A stretch of 64,000 nucleotides of DNA, from the NCBI GenBank assembly GCA_963764525.1, contig CAVXTC010000007.1:186001-250000 (forward strand). The letters run 5' to 3'. This document shows positions 53,363 through 62,913 of the stretch, in pieces (within the stretch, counting starts at the first letter, position 1; each line of letters opens with the position of its first letter). A program made the position numbers and the translations under genes. Origin of the DNA: DATDIC01 sp963764525. GTDB taxonomy: Bacteria > Pseudomonadota > Alphaproteobacteria > Acetobacterales > Acetobacteraceae. The notes beneath the pieces are model-generated. The model had not been told where the DNA came from. It ran no database searches and was given only the letters and a program-made list of their open reading frames with translations.

Positions 53363-54853
53363 ATGAGACCGCGCATCGCTGTCGGCGGCTTCCTGCACGA
53401 GACGCACTCCTTCGCGCCACGCCCCACCACCTGGCCGGACTTTGTCCAACCCGGCGGCTTCCCTCGGCTGCAGCACGGGCCGGGGCTGCTCGATGCCCTG
53501 CGCGGCACCTCGGTACCGATCGCCGGGGCGATCGCGGCGGCGGAGGCGGCGGGGGTGTCGCCGGTACCGCTCGCCTGGACCATCGCCGCACCAGCCGGCC
53601 CGATTCAGGACGAAGCATTCGAGCGGGTCGCCGCGCTGATCTGTGCGCGGCTGTCTGATGCGCTGGAGGAAGCGCCGCTGGATGGCGTCTATCTCGACCT
53701 GCACGGCGCCGCCCTGGCCGAGAGCTTCCCGGACGCCGAAGGAGAGCTGCTGCGCCGTGTGCGGGCGATCATCGGCGGCCTGCCACTGACCATCAGCCTG
53801 GACCCGCACGCCAACCTGACCCGGGCGATGGTCGAGCTGTCCGACGCAGTCGTGCCGTTCCGCACCTACCCGCATGTCGATATGAAAGCGGCCGGCGCCC
53901 AGGCGATGCGTCTGCTGCTGGCACGGATCGAGCGCCGGACCCCGTGGGCGCGCGCCTTCCGCCAGCTCGATTTCTGGATCCCGCTCGGCAGCCAGTGCAC
54001 GTTGATGGAGCCGATGGCCGGTCTGATGGCGGAACGCGCGGCGCTGGCCGAACGGGACGGGCTGGCCGAGCTCGCTTGGTGCTTCGGCTTTCCCTATGCC
54101 GACTTCGCCGATTGCGGCCCGGCACTCGCGACTTTTGCGCAAACCCAGGCGGCGGCGGATGCGGCGGCCGATGCGTTCGCCGCGCAGGTCGCAGCGCGGG
54201 AAAGCGCCTTTGTCCAGGACACCTTGCCCGCCGCCGAGGCGGTTGCCGAGGCGAAGCGCCTCGCCGCGGCCGGACGTCGGCCGGTGGTGCTGGCCGACAC
54301 GCAGGACAATCCGGGCGGCGGGGGTCACGGCGACACGACCGGGCTGCTGGCCGAACTGGTGCGCCAGGGCGCCGCCGGCGCGCTGGTCTGCCTGATCAAC
54401 GATGCGGACAGCGCCGCCGCGTGCCACGCCGCCGGGGAGGAGGCCACGGTTCCGCTGTCACTCGGCGGCAAATCGGACGGAATGCCGTTCGCCTGCACCC
54501 CGCGCGTGCTGAAGCTGACCGACGGGCGGTTCACATTGACCGGGCCGATGGGCGCCGGCAATCCGGCTAATCTCGGTCCCACCGCGCTGATCGAGATCGA
54601 TGGCGTGCGCGTCATCGTGGTCAGCCGTAAGATGCAGGCGCTGGATCAGGCGATCATCCGCCACGTCGGAATCGAGCCGGCCGAGTGCCCGATCATGGCG
54701 CTGAAATCATCCGTGCATTTCCGCGCCGACTTCGCCCCGATCGCCGCCGAAATCATCGTTGCCATCGCCCCCGGCCCCGTCGTGGCGGATCCGGCGACGC
54801 TGAATTTCCGCCATGTCCGCGCCGACATTCGCCGGCGTCCGCGCCGGTTATAG
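53363..54853 (+). CDS. M81 family (MlrC-like) metallopeptidase
   Basis: An intact 496-residue protein of the MlrC/microcystinase C family (DUF1485 plus C-terminal domain). GGFLHETHSFAPRPT near the N-terminus, VYLDLHGAALAESF and ISLDPHANLT supply the probable zinc ligands; ADTQDNPGGGGHGDTTGLL lies in the second domain. MlrC degrades linear microcystin fragments in sphingomonads, but most family members have unknown substrates. The stop overlaps the 3' end of the converging lipoprotein gene by 6 bases. Confidence 0.85.
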   Translation: MRPRIAVGGFLHETHSFAPRPTTWPDFVQPGGFPRLQHGPGLLDALRGTSVPIAGAIAAAEAAGVSPVPLAWTIAAPAGPIQDEAFERVAALICARLSDALEEAPLDGVYLDLHGAALAESFPDAEGELLRRVRAIIGGLPLTISLDPHANLTRAMVELSDAVVPFRTYPHVDMKAAGAQAMRLLLARIERRTPWARAFRQLDFWIPLGSQCTLMEPMAGLMAERAALAERDGLAELAWCFGFPYADFADCGPALATFAQTQAAADAAADAFAAQVAARESAFVQDTLPAAEAVAEAKRLAAAGRRPVVLADTQDNPGGGGHGDTTGLLAELVRQGAAGALVCLINDADSAAACHAAGEEATVPLSLGGKSDGMPFACTPRVLKLTDGRFTLTGPMGAGNPANLGPTALIEIDGVRVIVVSRKMQALDQAIIRHVGIEPAECPIMALKSSVHFRADFAPIAAEIIVAIAPGPVVADPATLNFRHVRADIRRRPRRL

Positions 54854-55418
54854 GAAGCTGCCGCCCCGGGCGCAGCCGAGCGCGCAGAACGTGCCATTCA
54901 GCGCGCCCTCAGCCTGAATGGTCGCACGGTTGGCGATCGGGATGAACGGCAGGTCGGTCAGCAGGGCGAGCGTTCGCTCCGGACCGAGCGTGAAATTCGG
55001 TGTGTTCAGCGCCGACAGCGCCGCGGCTCGGTCGCCATGCCGGAGCGCGAACGACGCGCCGAGCATGCGATTGACCACCTCTTGAGACGGTGCGTTGGGG
55101 AGAATGCCCAGGGTGCGCCGCACGTCCTGCCGGGCCTGCAGCATCTGGTCGGCGATGATCGGACTGAACGCCTGCCAGTTCTGATCGACGCTGATGTCGC
55201 CGGCGGCGTAGTCCACGGCCGCTACGGCGGTGGCCGCGCTGACCGGATCCCCGCGGGTGCGCGCCGGCGAGGCGAACGCCCAGGCCGAGTACCTGAATCG
55301 CATTTGACGGGCTGTCCAGGCCACTGCCGGGCGGCATCCGCGCGGCATCCACCGGCGGCCGCGCGGCGCAACCAGCCAGGATGAACAGACCGACCAGGAT
55401 AACGGCGCGGACCGGCAT
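54848..55418 (-). CDS. Putative lipoprotein (one frame break)
   Basis: About 189 residues. MPVRAVILVGLFILAGCAAR is a lipoprotein signal with the lipobox LAGC. The mature part continues PVDAARMPPGSGLDSPSNAI, shifts frame near 55275-55290 and resumes AFASPARTRGDPVSAATAVA, YAAGDISVDQNWQAFSPIIA and TLGILPNAPSQEVVNRMLGA. I do not recognise a named family. Membrane-anchored in the periplasm by inference. Confidence 0.65.
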
Positions 55419-55555
55419 GGCTCTCTCGGACGCTTGTTCCGCCGCAGAGATGGGGCGGAGTTCGGTGGGGGTCCAGGGGCGGGCGGCGCAGCGGCCAGGA
55501 CGGCGGGGAGCGCCGGTATCGAGCTCGATCTACCAGCGGCTGATCCGGGTGATGG

Positions 55556-56227
55556 TCAATCCTGGCGGCTTGCCGCCGGCGAGGGCCGCTTTGACGACCT
55601 GGGCCGGCGGACGGCTATCACCTTCCCGCTGCTTCCGCCGCCGCAGAAGAACTGATCGCCGCCATCGGATTCGAGCCCCGACAGGCCGGTTCCCGGCGGC
55701 ATCTCGAGCCTTGCCAGGACCTCTCCGGTCGCCGGATCGACTCGCCTTATGTCGCTCTCGTCACCTTCCCGGGTGCCGTGCCAGAGCTCGCCGTCGATCC
55801 AGGTGACGCCGGTGACGAAGCGGTTAAATTCGATGGTGCGGAGAATTGCCCCTGTCTGGGGATCGATCTGATGGATCTTGCGGTCCCGATACTGCCCCAC
55901 CCAGAGCGTCCCTTCGGCCCACGCGAGCCCCGAGTCACCGCCGCCCCCGGGCGCCGGGATCGTGGCGAGCACGCGGCCGGTGTTCGGATCGATCTTCTGG
56001 ATGCGATTCTCGGCGAGCTGAAACAGGTGCTGGCCGTCGAAGGCCGTTCCTGCATGCGCGGCGACATCGATTGAACGTGCCGTCTTCCCGGTCGTTGGAT
56101 CGAGGGCATTCAACTTATCTCCGGAGGCAAACCAGACGTGCTGACCGTCAAAGGTGACCCCATGCACGGCGTCGACGCCCGGAAAGGGGCCATACTCACG
56201 GAGGATTTCGGCCGCTGATCGTTTCAT
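55556..56227 (-). CDS. Beta-propeller (glutamine cyclotransferase/NHL-like) protein
   Basis: A 223-residue protein of repeated blades: FDGQHVWFASGDKLNALDPT, FDGQHLFQLAENRIQKIDPN, WAEGTLWVGQYRDRKIHQID and WIDGELWHGTREGDESDIRR. Start at 56227 (MKRSAAEILREYGPFPG). No signal peptide. Similar proteins are annotated as glutamine cyclotransferases or YncE-like. A one-base shift near 55605 would give an alternative C-terminus ending LTITRISRW at 55531, so the last 13 residues are uncertain. It lies near an HTH regulator and DUF899 genes and may belong with them. Confidence 0.65.
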   Translation of the reverse strand: MKRSAAEILREYGPFPGVDAVHGVTFDGQHVWFASGDKLNALDPTTGKTARSIDVAAHAGTAFDGQHLFQLAENRIQKIDPNTGRVLATIPAPGGGGDSGLAWAEGTLWVGQYRDRKIHQIDPQTGAILRTIEFNRFVTGVTWIDGELWHGTREGDESDIRRVDPATGEVLARLEMPPGTGLSGLESDGGDQFFCGGGSSGKVIAVRRPRSSKRPSPAASRQD

Positions 56228-56305
56228 GCTGCTATCCTGGTGGCCTGGTTGAGAAGTTCGTATTCCTCGCTCCGCGAAATGACGAGGCACTTCGGAATCG
56301 GGACA

Positions 56306-56425
56306 CTAATCACTCGGCAGTGCAGCGGGGAGTAACAAGGTTGTCGTGAGTCCCGGCACCGGCGGGGTCATCCAACCACACGCCCGCCCGCGCCAAAACG
56401 ACTGCACCTTGCCTGCTAGGCCGGG
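56306..56425 (-). pseudogene. Decayed duplicate of the HTH regulator 3' end
   Basis: The translation GKVQSFWRGRACGWMTPPVP GLTTTLLLPAALPSD parallels the last 35 residues of the next gene (GKAQSFGRGRARRWMTPSVP GFTATLLLQAPLPDD). The DNA is similar but clearly diverged, so it is an old tandem duplication of the C-terminal tail, not an assembly repeat. Confidence 0.75.
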
Positions 56426-56544
56426 TGTTCCATAACTGGATTCTCCAGGGAAGCGACCAGCGACACGATCAATCGGTCCGTCGATGCCGCCGCTCGAGCG
56501 TGCCAGTATGGCACCGCATCGAAAATGCACCGTCGCCTTGCAAA

Positions 56545-57765
56545 TCAGTCATCCGGCAAAGGCGCCTGGAGTAACAGCGTTGCGGTGAAGCCCGGCACGG
56601 ACGGGGTCATCCAACGGCGCGCCCGCCCGCGACCAAACGACTGCGCCTTGCCCGCTGCGGCAAGCGAGTCGAGTGCCCGCTGCACGGTGCGCTGGCTGGC
56701 GCCAAGCGCCAACGCCAGGGCCGAGCTCGACCACGACTCACCGTCAGCGAGGAACGCGAGCACCGCCGCATGCTGCTCTTCGACCGGCCGCGCCAGCACG
56801 ACGACGTCCCGCGCACGGCGCGGCTCCAACGCAAATCCTTGTTTCGTCGCGCTTACGCCGGCCAGCGTCCGCAGCACCGTGCGAAGCCGCGCCACTTCGA
56901 CCCGCAACCGTGCGCGATGCGACGGATCGGCGTGCTTCGCCCGGAAGACGCGTGCGAGAAGCGCAGCCCTCGGCACGTCTCCGGGCCACGCCTCGCCCAG
57001 CGCGCGTGCCAGCGCAAACAACACCGGGCGTCTTGCAAGCGAAATGACCGTGCGTGCGTCACGCACGACATGGCGGCATGCATCCACGACCAGCGCTTTC
57101 GACGCCAGCAGCGCTTCAACCTCCTGAAGCAGCAGCAGGCGCTCCTTGCCACGCACAATCAGGCGCGCGGCCGGCGAGTTCAGCACGCGAGATGCACTTT
57201 CGACCTCCGCCGTCAGCGCCGGGATACCGGCGTCGCGCGCGGCGCGTTCGGCCCGAACGAGCGCGGCGCGCGCCGTCTTCGTCCGCAGACGTCGCATCGC
57301 GATCCCCGCAACCACCAGCTCGTGGGCGGCCCTCGACGCCGGCGGGAAGGGCGCCGGGTCGAGCTCGGCGAGCCTGCGCTCGGCCTCATTGAGGCGCCCG
57401 ATCAGCAGCAGGCGCCGGACTTCGAGATACCGCGCATGCGCGGCGTTCACCCGATCGCCGTGCTGTTCGAGCGTCGTCCGCGCCGCGTCGAGCGCTTTCG
57501 CCGGCCAGCTCAGGTCGCGCGAGACGAGCGCGATCTCGGCCTCGGCGACGACGCACCTCGCGCGGGCCACGGCCTCTTTCGCACCGAAGGCGCGTGCCGC
57601 ACGTCGCAGGAGAGCTTTCGCTCGAACGAAATCACCCAGTTGCGCTATCGCGATCCCTCGGAGTGCCAGCGCCGGCGCGTCGTCGCGCAAGGCGACCCGG
57701 TTCAGTGCACCGATTGGATCACCCGCCGCGAGCGCACGCGCCGTGGCCGTGATCAGCGAGTCCAT
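56545..57765 (-). CDS. TPR-like protein with C-terminal helix-turn-helix, putative regulator
   Basis: An intact 406-residue, Ala/Arg-rich protein. Residues about 1-200 look like TPR-type helices (ALALRGIAIAQLGDFVRAKA, ARTTLEQHGDRVNAAHARYL). Residues about 300-390 contain a DNA-binding part (SHRARLRVEVARLRTVLRTL and a winged-helix SSSALALALGASQRTVQRAL DSLAAAGKAQSF). It is divergent from the DUF899 gene and probably regulates it (inference). No ATPase or receiver domain is seen. Confidence 0.75.
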   Translation of the reverse strand: MDSLITATARALAAGDPIGALNRVALRDDAPALALRGIAIAQLGDFVRAKALLRRAARAFGAKEAVARARCVVAEAEIALVSRDLSWPAKALDAARTTLEQHGDRVNAAHARYLEVRRLLLIGRLNEAERRLAELDPAPFPPASRAAHELVVAGIAMRRLRTKTARAALVRAERAARDAGIPALTAEVESASRVLNSPAARLIVRGKERLLLLQEVEALLASKALVVDACRHVVRDARTVISLARRPVLFALARALGEAWPGDVPRAALLARVFRAKHADPSHRARLRVEVARLRTVLRTLAGVSATKQGFALEPRRARDVVVLARPVEEQHAAVLAFLADGESWSSSALALALGASQRTVQRALDSLAAAGKAQSFGRGRARRWMTPSVPGFTATLLLQAPLPDD

Positions 57766-57949
57766 CTGAATCCCGCCACACTTGTCACTCCCACCGTTCG
57801 ATGCCCGGCGCCCATACTATCTCATGACCAACACGGGGCGATGCGCCGCCGATGGAATCGCGCCGCAGCCCGAAGCAACGGAAAGTTCGGAGGTTTCGAT
57901 ACCCATGAATGCGTCACCTGAGAACCATCGGAAAGGCGGACGGCTCGCA

Positions 57950-58636
57950 ATGAACACACCACCGATCGTGTCGCCGCGGGAGTGGGAGGTTGCGCACCAG
58001 CAGTTGCTGGTGAAGGAGAAGGCGTTGACCCGCGCCGGTGACGCGCTCGCCGCCGAGCGTCGGCGGATGCCGTGGCTGGCTGTGGTGAAGCAGTACCAGT
58101 TCGACGGACCCAAGGGCAAGGTCAGCCTGCTCGATTTGTTCGAGAGCCGCCGGCAACTGATCGTCTATCGCGCCTTTTTCGAGCCAGGAGTGTTCGGCTG
58201 GCCTGAGCATGCCTGCCGCGGCTGCTCCATGGTGGCCGACCAGGTCGCCCACGTCGCCCACCTGAACGCGCGCGACACCACCCTCGCGTTCGTCTCTCGC
58301 GCACCGCAGACGGACATTGCGAGGGTGAAGGCGCGGATGGGGTGGGAGATGCCGTGGTACACCATTACCGACGACTTCGACGCCGACTTCGGCGTGGACC
58401 AGTGGCACGGCACGAACGTGTTCTTCCGCGACGGCGACAGCGTGTTCCGCACCTACTTCATCAACAACCGCGGTGACGAGGCAATGGGGAGCACCTGGAG
58501 TTACCTCGACGTGACTCCGCTCGGGCGCCAGGAGGAATGGGAGAACTCGCCGGAGGGCTATCCCCAGACCCCGCCGTACGAATGGTGGAAATGGCACGAC
58601 GAATACGCCGCCGATCTTTCGCCTGACCCGAGGTGA
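57950..58636 (+). CDS. DUF899 thioredoxin-like protein
   Basis: A 228-residue DUF899 protein: VSPREWEVAHQQLLVKEKAL TRAGDALAAERRRMPW, FESRRQLIVYRAFFEPGVFG, the Cys pair HACRGCSMVADQVAH, FVSRAPQTDIARVKARMGWE and ITDDFDADFGVDQWHGTNVF. The family has a thioredoxin fold and is linked to oxidative stress, but its reaction is unknown. In-frame ATGs at 57905 and further upstream exist; 57950 matches the family's usual start. Confidence 0.88.
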   Translation: MNTPPIVSPREWEVAHQQLLVKEKALTRAGDALAAERRRMPWLAVVKQYQFDGPKGKVSLLDLFESRRQLIVYRAFFEPGVFGWPEHACRGCSMVADQVAHVAHLNARDTTLAFVSRAPQTDIARVKARMGWEMPWYTITDDFDADFGVDQWHGTNVFFRDGDSVFRTYFINNRGDEAMGSTWSYLDVTPLGRQEEWENSPEGYPQTPPYEWWKWHDEYAADLSPDPR

Positions 58637-58731
58637 ATCGAGGTGGTGGAGACCGGGAAATCGGCGTGGCAGACCCCCGACGACCCGGTCAGGTGAGGTA
58701 CGTGATCGCTCACGTTGGCAGGAGAGAAAAC

Positions 58732-59022
58732 ATGAGCAACGCTTATTCCGGCGGATCCGATGGCAGTGCCACCCGCTCTGCAAGCCGCAACGCGCCGGCG
58801 CGCGTCGCTGCCGACTGGCTATGTCTTTCGGCCGCGCCGATCTTCGCGATCATGGCGCTGTTGACGGGTGTACGTGGAAGCCCGCCGGACATGCTCTGCT
58901 CGGCCGCGCACGACGCGTCACCGCTGAGCGGAATGGTCCCGATGTACTTGCTGATGAGTGCCTTCCATTCGACGCCTTGGCTGAAGCTGCTCGCCAGCCA
59001 ACGAAGGGATACCCGCGCATGA
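58732..59022 (+). CDS. Small membrane protein
   Basis: A 96-residue protein with two hydrophobic segments (LCLSAAPIFAIMALLTGV and LSGMVPMYLLMSAFHSTPWL KLLA) and a Ser/Gly-rich N-terminus. A strong AGGAGAG site precedes the ATG at 58732. It lies 95 bases after the DUF899 gene and is probably co-transcribed. Similar small proteins accompany DUF899 genes elsewhere by my recollection; function unknown. Confidence 0.6.
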   Translation: MSNAYSGGSDGSATRSASRNAPARVAADWLCLSAAPIFAIMALLTGVRGSPPDMLCSAAHDASPLSGMVPMYLLMSAFHSTPWLKLLASQRRDTRA

Positions 59023-59091
59023 CCAGACACATGACCGGACCACATGAAGAGTGGCTGGCAGCGCGGCTGAAACGTGCCCACGTACTCGCGC

Positions 59092-59263
59092 GATAAGCCC
59101 GGCATGAGCGCGTTCGCGCTCGAAGACGGCGCCGTCCACCACACCTATTCCACCCATGCGCGCGGACTGGACGGACTCTGGGGCGTGTACCAGTGGCTCG
59201 ACCGTGCCCCCAAGGGTCGCAACGAGACGGGCGTCTGGCGCCGCCGCCACGACGAGTACCGAG
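59092..59263 (+). pseudogene. C-terminal fragment of a second DUF899 gene
   Basis: The translation KPGMSAFALEDGAVHHTYST HARGLDGLWGVYQWLDRAPK GRNETGVWRRRHDEYRAS is the characteristic C-terminus of another DUF899 subfamily (the intact gene upstream has a different ending). No N-terminal thioredoxin part precedes it, so it is a remnant. Confidence 0.7.
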
Positions 59264-59360
59264 CAAGCGCTGAGCCAGCTCGTGCGTGCCGTCAGCGCGG
59301 CGGTGACGATGGTGTGGTGTCCCGCGCGGCGCGCCCTCACCCGGCTCGCTGGGCGATCCG

Positions 59361-59385
59361 ACCTCTCCCGCAGGGCGGGAGAGGT
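59361..59385. repeat. Palindromic repeat, family A
   Basis: ACCTCTCCCGC-AGG-GCGGGAGAGGT, a perfect 11-bp stem 12 bases from the kynU stop. It could terminate kynU transcription from the minus strand. Confidence 0.8.
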
Positions 59386-59396
59386 GAAAGTCGAGG

Positions 59397-60570
59397 TCAC
59401 CGCGATCCGGATGCGGCGTCCCTCAGCGCCTCGACCGCCCGACCGATCTCCGCATACCGCAGCGTCAGCGGCGTGATGCCGAAGCGCAGAATATCGGGCG
59501 GCCGGAAATCGCCGATCACCCCAAGCGCGGCCAGCCGCCGCATGATGGCAGCGGCATCGGGATGCGACAGGCAGACCTGGCTGCCGCGCCGCGCCGGATC
59601 GGCCGGGGTGACCACCTGGAAGCCAGCTTCCGTGGCCGCATCCATGAACAGCCCGGTCATCGCCAGCGACTTCGCCCGCAGCGCGTCCATGTCGGCCGAC
59701 AGGGCGATATCGACGCCCACTTCCAGCGCCGCGAGGCTCAGGATATGCGGCGTGCCGACCAGCCCGCGGGCGATGCCGGCGGCAGGCCGGTAGTCGGGCG
59801 AAAAGGCGAACGGCTCGGCGTGCCCGATCCATCCGGTCAGCGGCATCGCCGCCTCGCCGTGGCGTGGCGCCACGTACAGGAATCCCGGACGCGCCCGGCC
59901 CTCCATTGAGGAATTTGTACCCGCAGCCGACCGCGAAGTCCGCCCCGCATCCCGCCAGGTCCAGCGGCACCGCGCCGGCCGAATGCGCCAGGTCCCACAC
60001 CGTCACCGCCCCGGCGGCGTGCGCCGCGCGCGTCAACCGAGCCATGTCGTGCATGCGCCCGCTGCCGTAGTTGACGTGCGTCAGCATCAGCACGGCGACG
60101 CGCTCATCCAGCGCCGCCTCGATCGCATCCGGCGCAATCAGCCGGATCTCGTGACCGCGACCAAGCAGCGCGCACAATCCCTGCGCCATATACAGATCGG
60201 TCGGGAAATTCCCTGGCTCCGACAGGATTATCAGTCGTTCCGGTCGCAAGGACAGCCCCGCGGCCAGCGCCTTGAACAGGTTCACCGAGGTGCTGTCGCA
60301 CGCCACCGTGCAGCCCGGCTCGGCGCCGATCAGTTGGCCGATCTTCTCGCCGACGCGCAGCGGCAACGCCATCCAGCCGTTGCTGTCCCACGACCGGATC
60401 AGCTCGCGGCCCCACTCGCGCTCCACCACTTCCGCCAGCCGCGCTTTCGTCGCCCGCGGCAGCGGGCCGAGCGAATTGCCGTCCAGATAGATCACTCCGT
60501 CCGGCAGCTCGAACAGCTCCCGGAACCGCGCCAACGGATCGGCGCGATCGAGCGCGTCCAGGTCGCTCAT
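59397..60570 (-). CDS. kynU: Kynureninase (one frame break)
   Basis: About 390 residues. IYLDGNSLGPLPRATKARL, GWMALPLRVGEKIGQLIGAE, SEPGNFPTDLYMAQGL, VWDLAHSAGAVPLDLAGCGA DFAVGCGYKFLNGGPGA (PLP lysine in YKFLN) are typical. An extra T near 59902 shifts the frame before GFLYVAPRHG, after which it runs to DILRFGITPLTLRYAEIGRA. It cleaves L-kynurenine to anthranilate plus alanine using PLP. Its ATG overlaps the previous gene's stop (ATGA), so both are coupled. Confidence 0.92.
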
Positions 60571-61463
60571 GCCGCCCCCATCGTCCCGAGCCGGTCGGCA
60601 AAGCGCCGCACCGAATCCAGCCCGAACTCGGTGGGCCGCAGCGCCGGCGCGCGATCGTGCACGGTGAAACCGGCCCGCGCGGCGAACAGCCGCTTGCCGT
60701 AGCAGATCAGGGTTTCCAGCGACTGCATGGCAAACACGATCGCCGGCAGCATCACGGCGTAGCCGAGCTCGGCCGCCGGTTCATCGCCGTTGCGGAACAG
60801 CTTATACACGCGCACGGCATGATCGATCAGCTCCGGCGCCAGGATCAGCCCGGCGCAGCCGGCGCGCAAATTGTCCGTCAGCTCCAGCCCGCCGCGGCCG
60901 TTGAACACCGGAATGCGGCCCTCGGTCAGCGCGATCACCTCGGCGATCTCGGTTGCCGGGGCCTCGCCCTTCAGCAGGCAGATATTCGGGTGCCGGCGGG
61001 TCAGCTCGAGGAAATCGGCAGCGCTCAGGCCGCGGCCCATATAGGCAGGTGCGTTCTGGATGCCGACGGAAATGCGCGCCGCGTCGGCCACGCGCCCGAA
61101 AAACCGGATGGACTCCGCCGCCCCGTATGTCCCCACCATAGGCGGCTGAAGGATCGCCCAGCTTGCCCCGGCCGCCTCGGCCGCGCGTAGCAGCGCAATC
61201 TGCTCGGCCACCGAGGCGCCCGCTATCGTGATGCCCAGCGGCACCCGCCCGGCGGTGTCCTCGGCCACCCACTCGATAACGCTGCGGCGCTCGGCCTCCG
61301 ACAGTTTCGCCACCTCGGTCGCCAGCCCAAGTGCCGCAATCCCGTGCGCGCCGGCGGCCACGCACAGTTCGGTCTGCCGGCGCATGGCGGCACGGTCGAG
61401 CCGCTCATTGGCGTCGAACAGCGCATAGGCTATCGCGTGGATACCGTGCGGAACCGGGGTCAT
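60567..61463 (-). CDS. Dihydrodipicolinate synthase family lyase/aldolase
   Basis: A 298-residue class I aldolase-type TIM barrel of the DapA/NanA superfamily. ICLLKGEAPATEIAEVI carries the Schiff-base lysine; GITIAGASVAEQIALLRAAE and ASWAILQPPMVGTYGAAESI are barrel segments. It is not a typical DapA, and its pyruvate- or keto-acid-derived substrate is unknown. GGGAGG supports the start at 61463. Coupling with kynU hints at a catabolic role in the tryptophan/kynurenine route (inference). Confidence 0.82.
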   Translation of the reverse strand: MTPVPHGIHAIAYALFDANERLDRAAMRRQTELCVAAGAHGIAALGLATEVAKLSEAERRSVIEWVAEDTAGRVPLGITIAGASVAEQIALLRAAEAAGASWAILQPPMVGTYGAAESIRFFGRVADAARISVGIQNAPAYMGRGLSAADFLELTRRHPNICLLKGEAPATEIAEVIALTEGRIPVFNGRGGLELTDNLRAGCAGLILAPELIDHAVRVYKLFRNGDEPAAELGYAVMLPAIVFAMQSLETLICYGKRLFAARAGFTVHDRAPALRPTEFGLDSVRRFADRLGTMGAA

Positions 61464-61552
61464 CGGCGCCCTCCCTGTCCCAGGATAGCCCGAGTTCATC
61501 ACACGGCGAGAGCCGGAAACCGTGCCGGCCCGGCGACGTTCCGGGGCCGCCC

Positions 61553-62753
61553 ATGATTATCGCATGCCCCGACTGCGGGACGATCCAGCGCCTGCCGGTT
61601 CTGCATCGGGGCAGTCGGCTGCTGTGTTGCCGCTGCGACTATGTCCTGGAGCGCACCGCCGGCCGCAGCCTGGATGCCGCGCTCGCGCTGGCGTTGGCGA
61701 CGCTGATCCTCTGGTTTCCCGCCAATCTGACAACCCTGATGACCATCAACGTGCTCGGCATGGAGCGATCGAGCCGCCTCGGCTCCGGGGTGATCAGCAT
61801 GTGGACGGAGGGCTGGCCGGAGCTTGCCGTCGTGGTGGGGCTGCAGGGCGTGGTCTTGCCGTTCTTGCGCTTCGGCCTGCTGGCGGCGGTGCTGGGTTCG
61901 ATCCGGCTCGGCTGGCAGGGGCGCTGGACCGGCCCGGTCTTCCGGTGGGCGCAGCGGCTTGATCTGTGGTCCATGCCGGACGTGTTCCTGCTCGGCGCCG
62001 CGGTCGGCTACAGCCGGGTGGCCGCCCTGATACCCGGTGACCATCGGCCCGGGCGGCTGGTCGCTGATCGCCGCCGCCGGGTTCACCATGCTGACCCGCG
62101 CCAGCCTCGATGTCCGTTCGGTGTGGCGGATGATCCAGCCGCCGGACAGCCCGACGGCTGGGCCGCGCATCGGCTGCACGGAATGCGATCTGGTGCTGCC
62201 GGCGCGCATGATCGGCGCGCGCTGCCCGCGCTGCGCCGCCCGGTTGGCTGCGCGCAAGCCATTCTCGGTCAGCCGGGCCGCCGCGCTGGTCGCCGCCGGC
62301 TACCCGCTCTACATGGTCGCCAACTGGTTTCCGATGAATGTGGAAGACCGGTTAGGACAGGTCAGCAACCAGACCATCGCCTATGGCGTCGAGCGCCTGC
62401 TGAGTGCCGGCTTCTGGCCGCTGGCGCTGATCATTTTCACCGCCAGCATCATGATCCCGCTGATCAAGCTGATCGGCCTGACCTGGCTGCTGTGGTCGGT
62501 GCATCACCATTCCGGCCGCCGGCTGAGGCGCAAGACGCGCATCTACCGCTTCATCGAGGAGATCGGGCGCTGGTCGAACATCGACGTCTTCACCATCGCG
62601 ATCTTCCTGCCGATCATGCAGCTCGGCGGGTTCGTCAGCGTGCATGCCGGGACGGGGGCTCCGGCCTTTCTGGCGGTGATCGTGCTGACCATGATCGCCG
62701 CCAAACAATTCGACCCGCGGCTGATGTGGGACAATGCCAGGGAGCCGACATGA
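61553..62753 (+). CDS. pqiA: Paraquat-inducible protein A (one frame break)
   Basis: About 400 residues with eight or so membrane helices in two halves. Each half starts with a CxxC zinc-ribbon pair: CPDCGTIQ...LCCRCDYVL and CTECDLVL...CPRCAARL. Conserved membrane text includes ALATLILWFPANLTTLMTIN and LVAAGYPLYMVANWFPMNVE. An extra C near 62032 (ATACCCGGTG) breaks the frame before VTIGPGGWSLIAAAGF. PqiA forms an inner-membrane partner of the PqiB MCE tunnel for lipid transport. Confidence 0.88.
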
Positions 62754-62772
62754 GGATCGTTGCATCCCCTTC

Positions 62773-62887
62773 ACCTCTCCCGCTTGCGGGAGAGGTCGGA
62801 TCGCGCAGCGAGCCGGGTGAGGGCTCGCGCCGCGTGTGCTCTCCCGTCGCCCTGCGCACGTCGACCTCTCTCGCAAGCGGGAGAGGT
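62773..62887. repeat. Pair of family A palindromes between pqiA and pqiB
   Basis: ACCTCTCCCGC-TT-GCGGGAGAGGT (62773-62796) and ACCTCTCTCGC-AA-GCGGGAGAGGT (62864-62887) flank a GC-rich spacer. They interrupt what is normally a tight pqiA-pqiB junction. Confidence 0.8.
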
Positions 62888-62913
62888 GGGTGTGTGCACG
62901 ACGGTGGCGTCCA

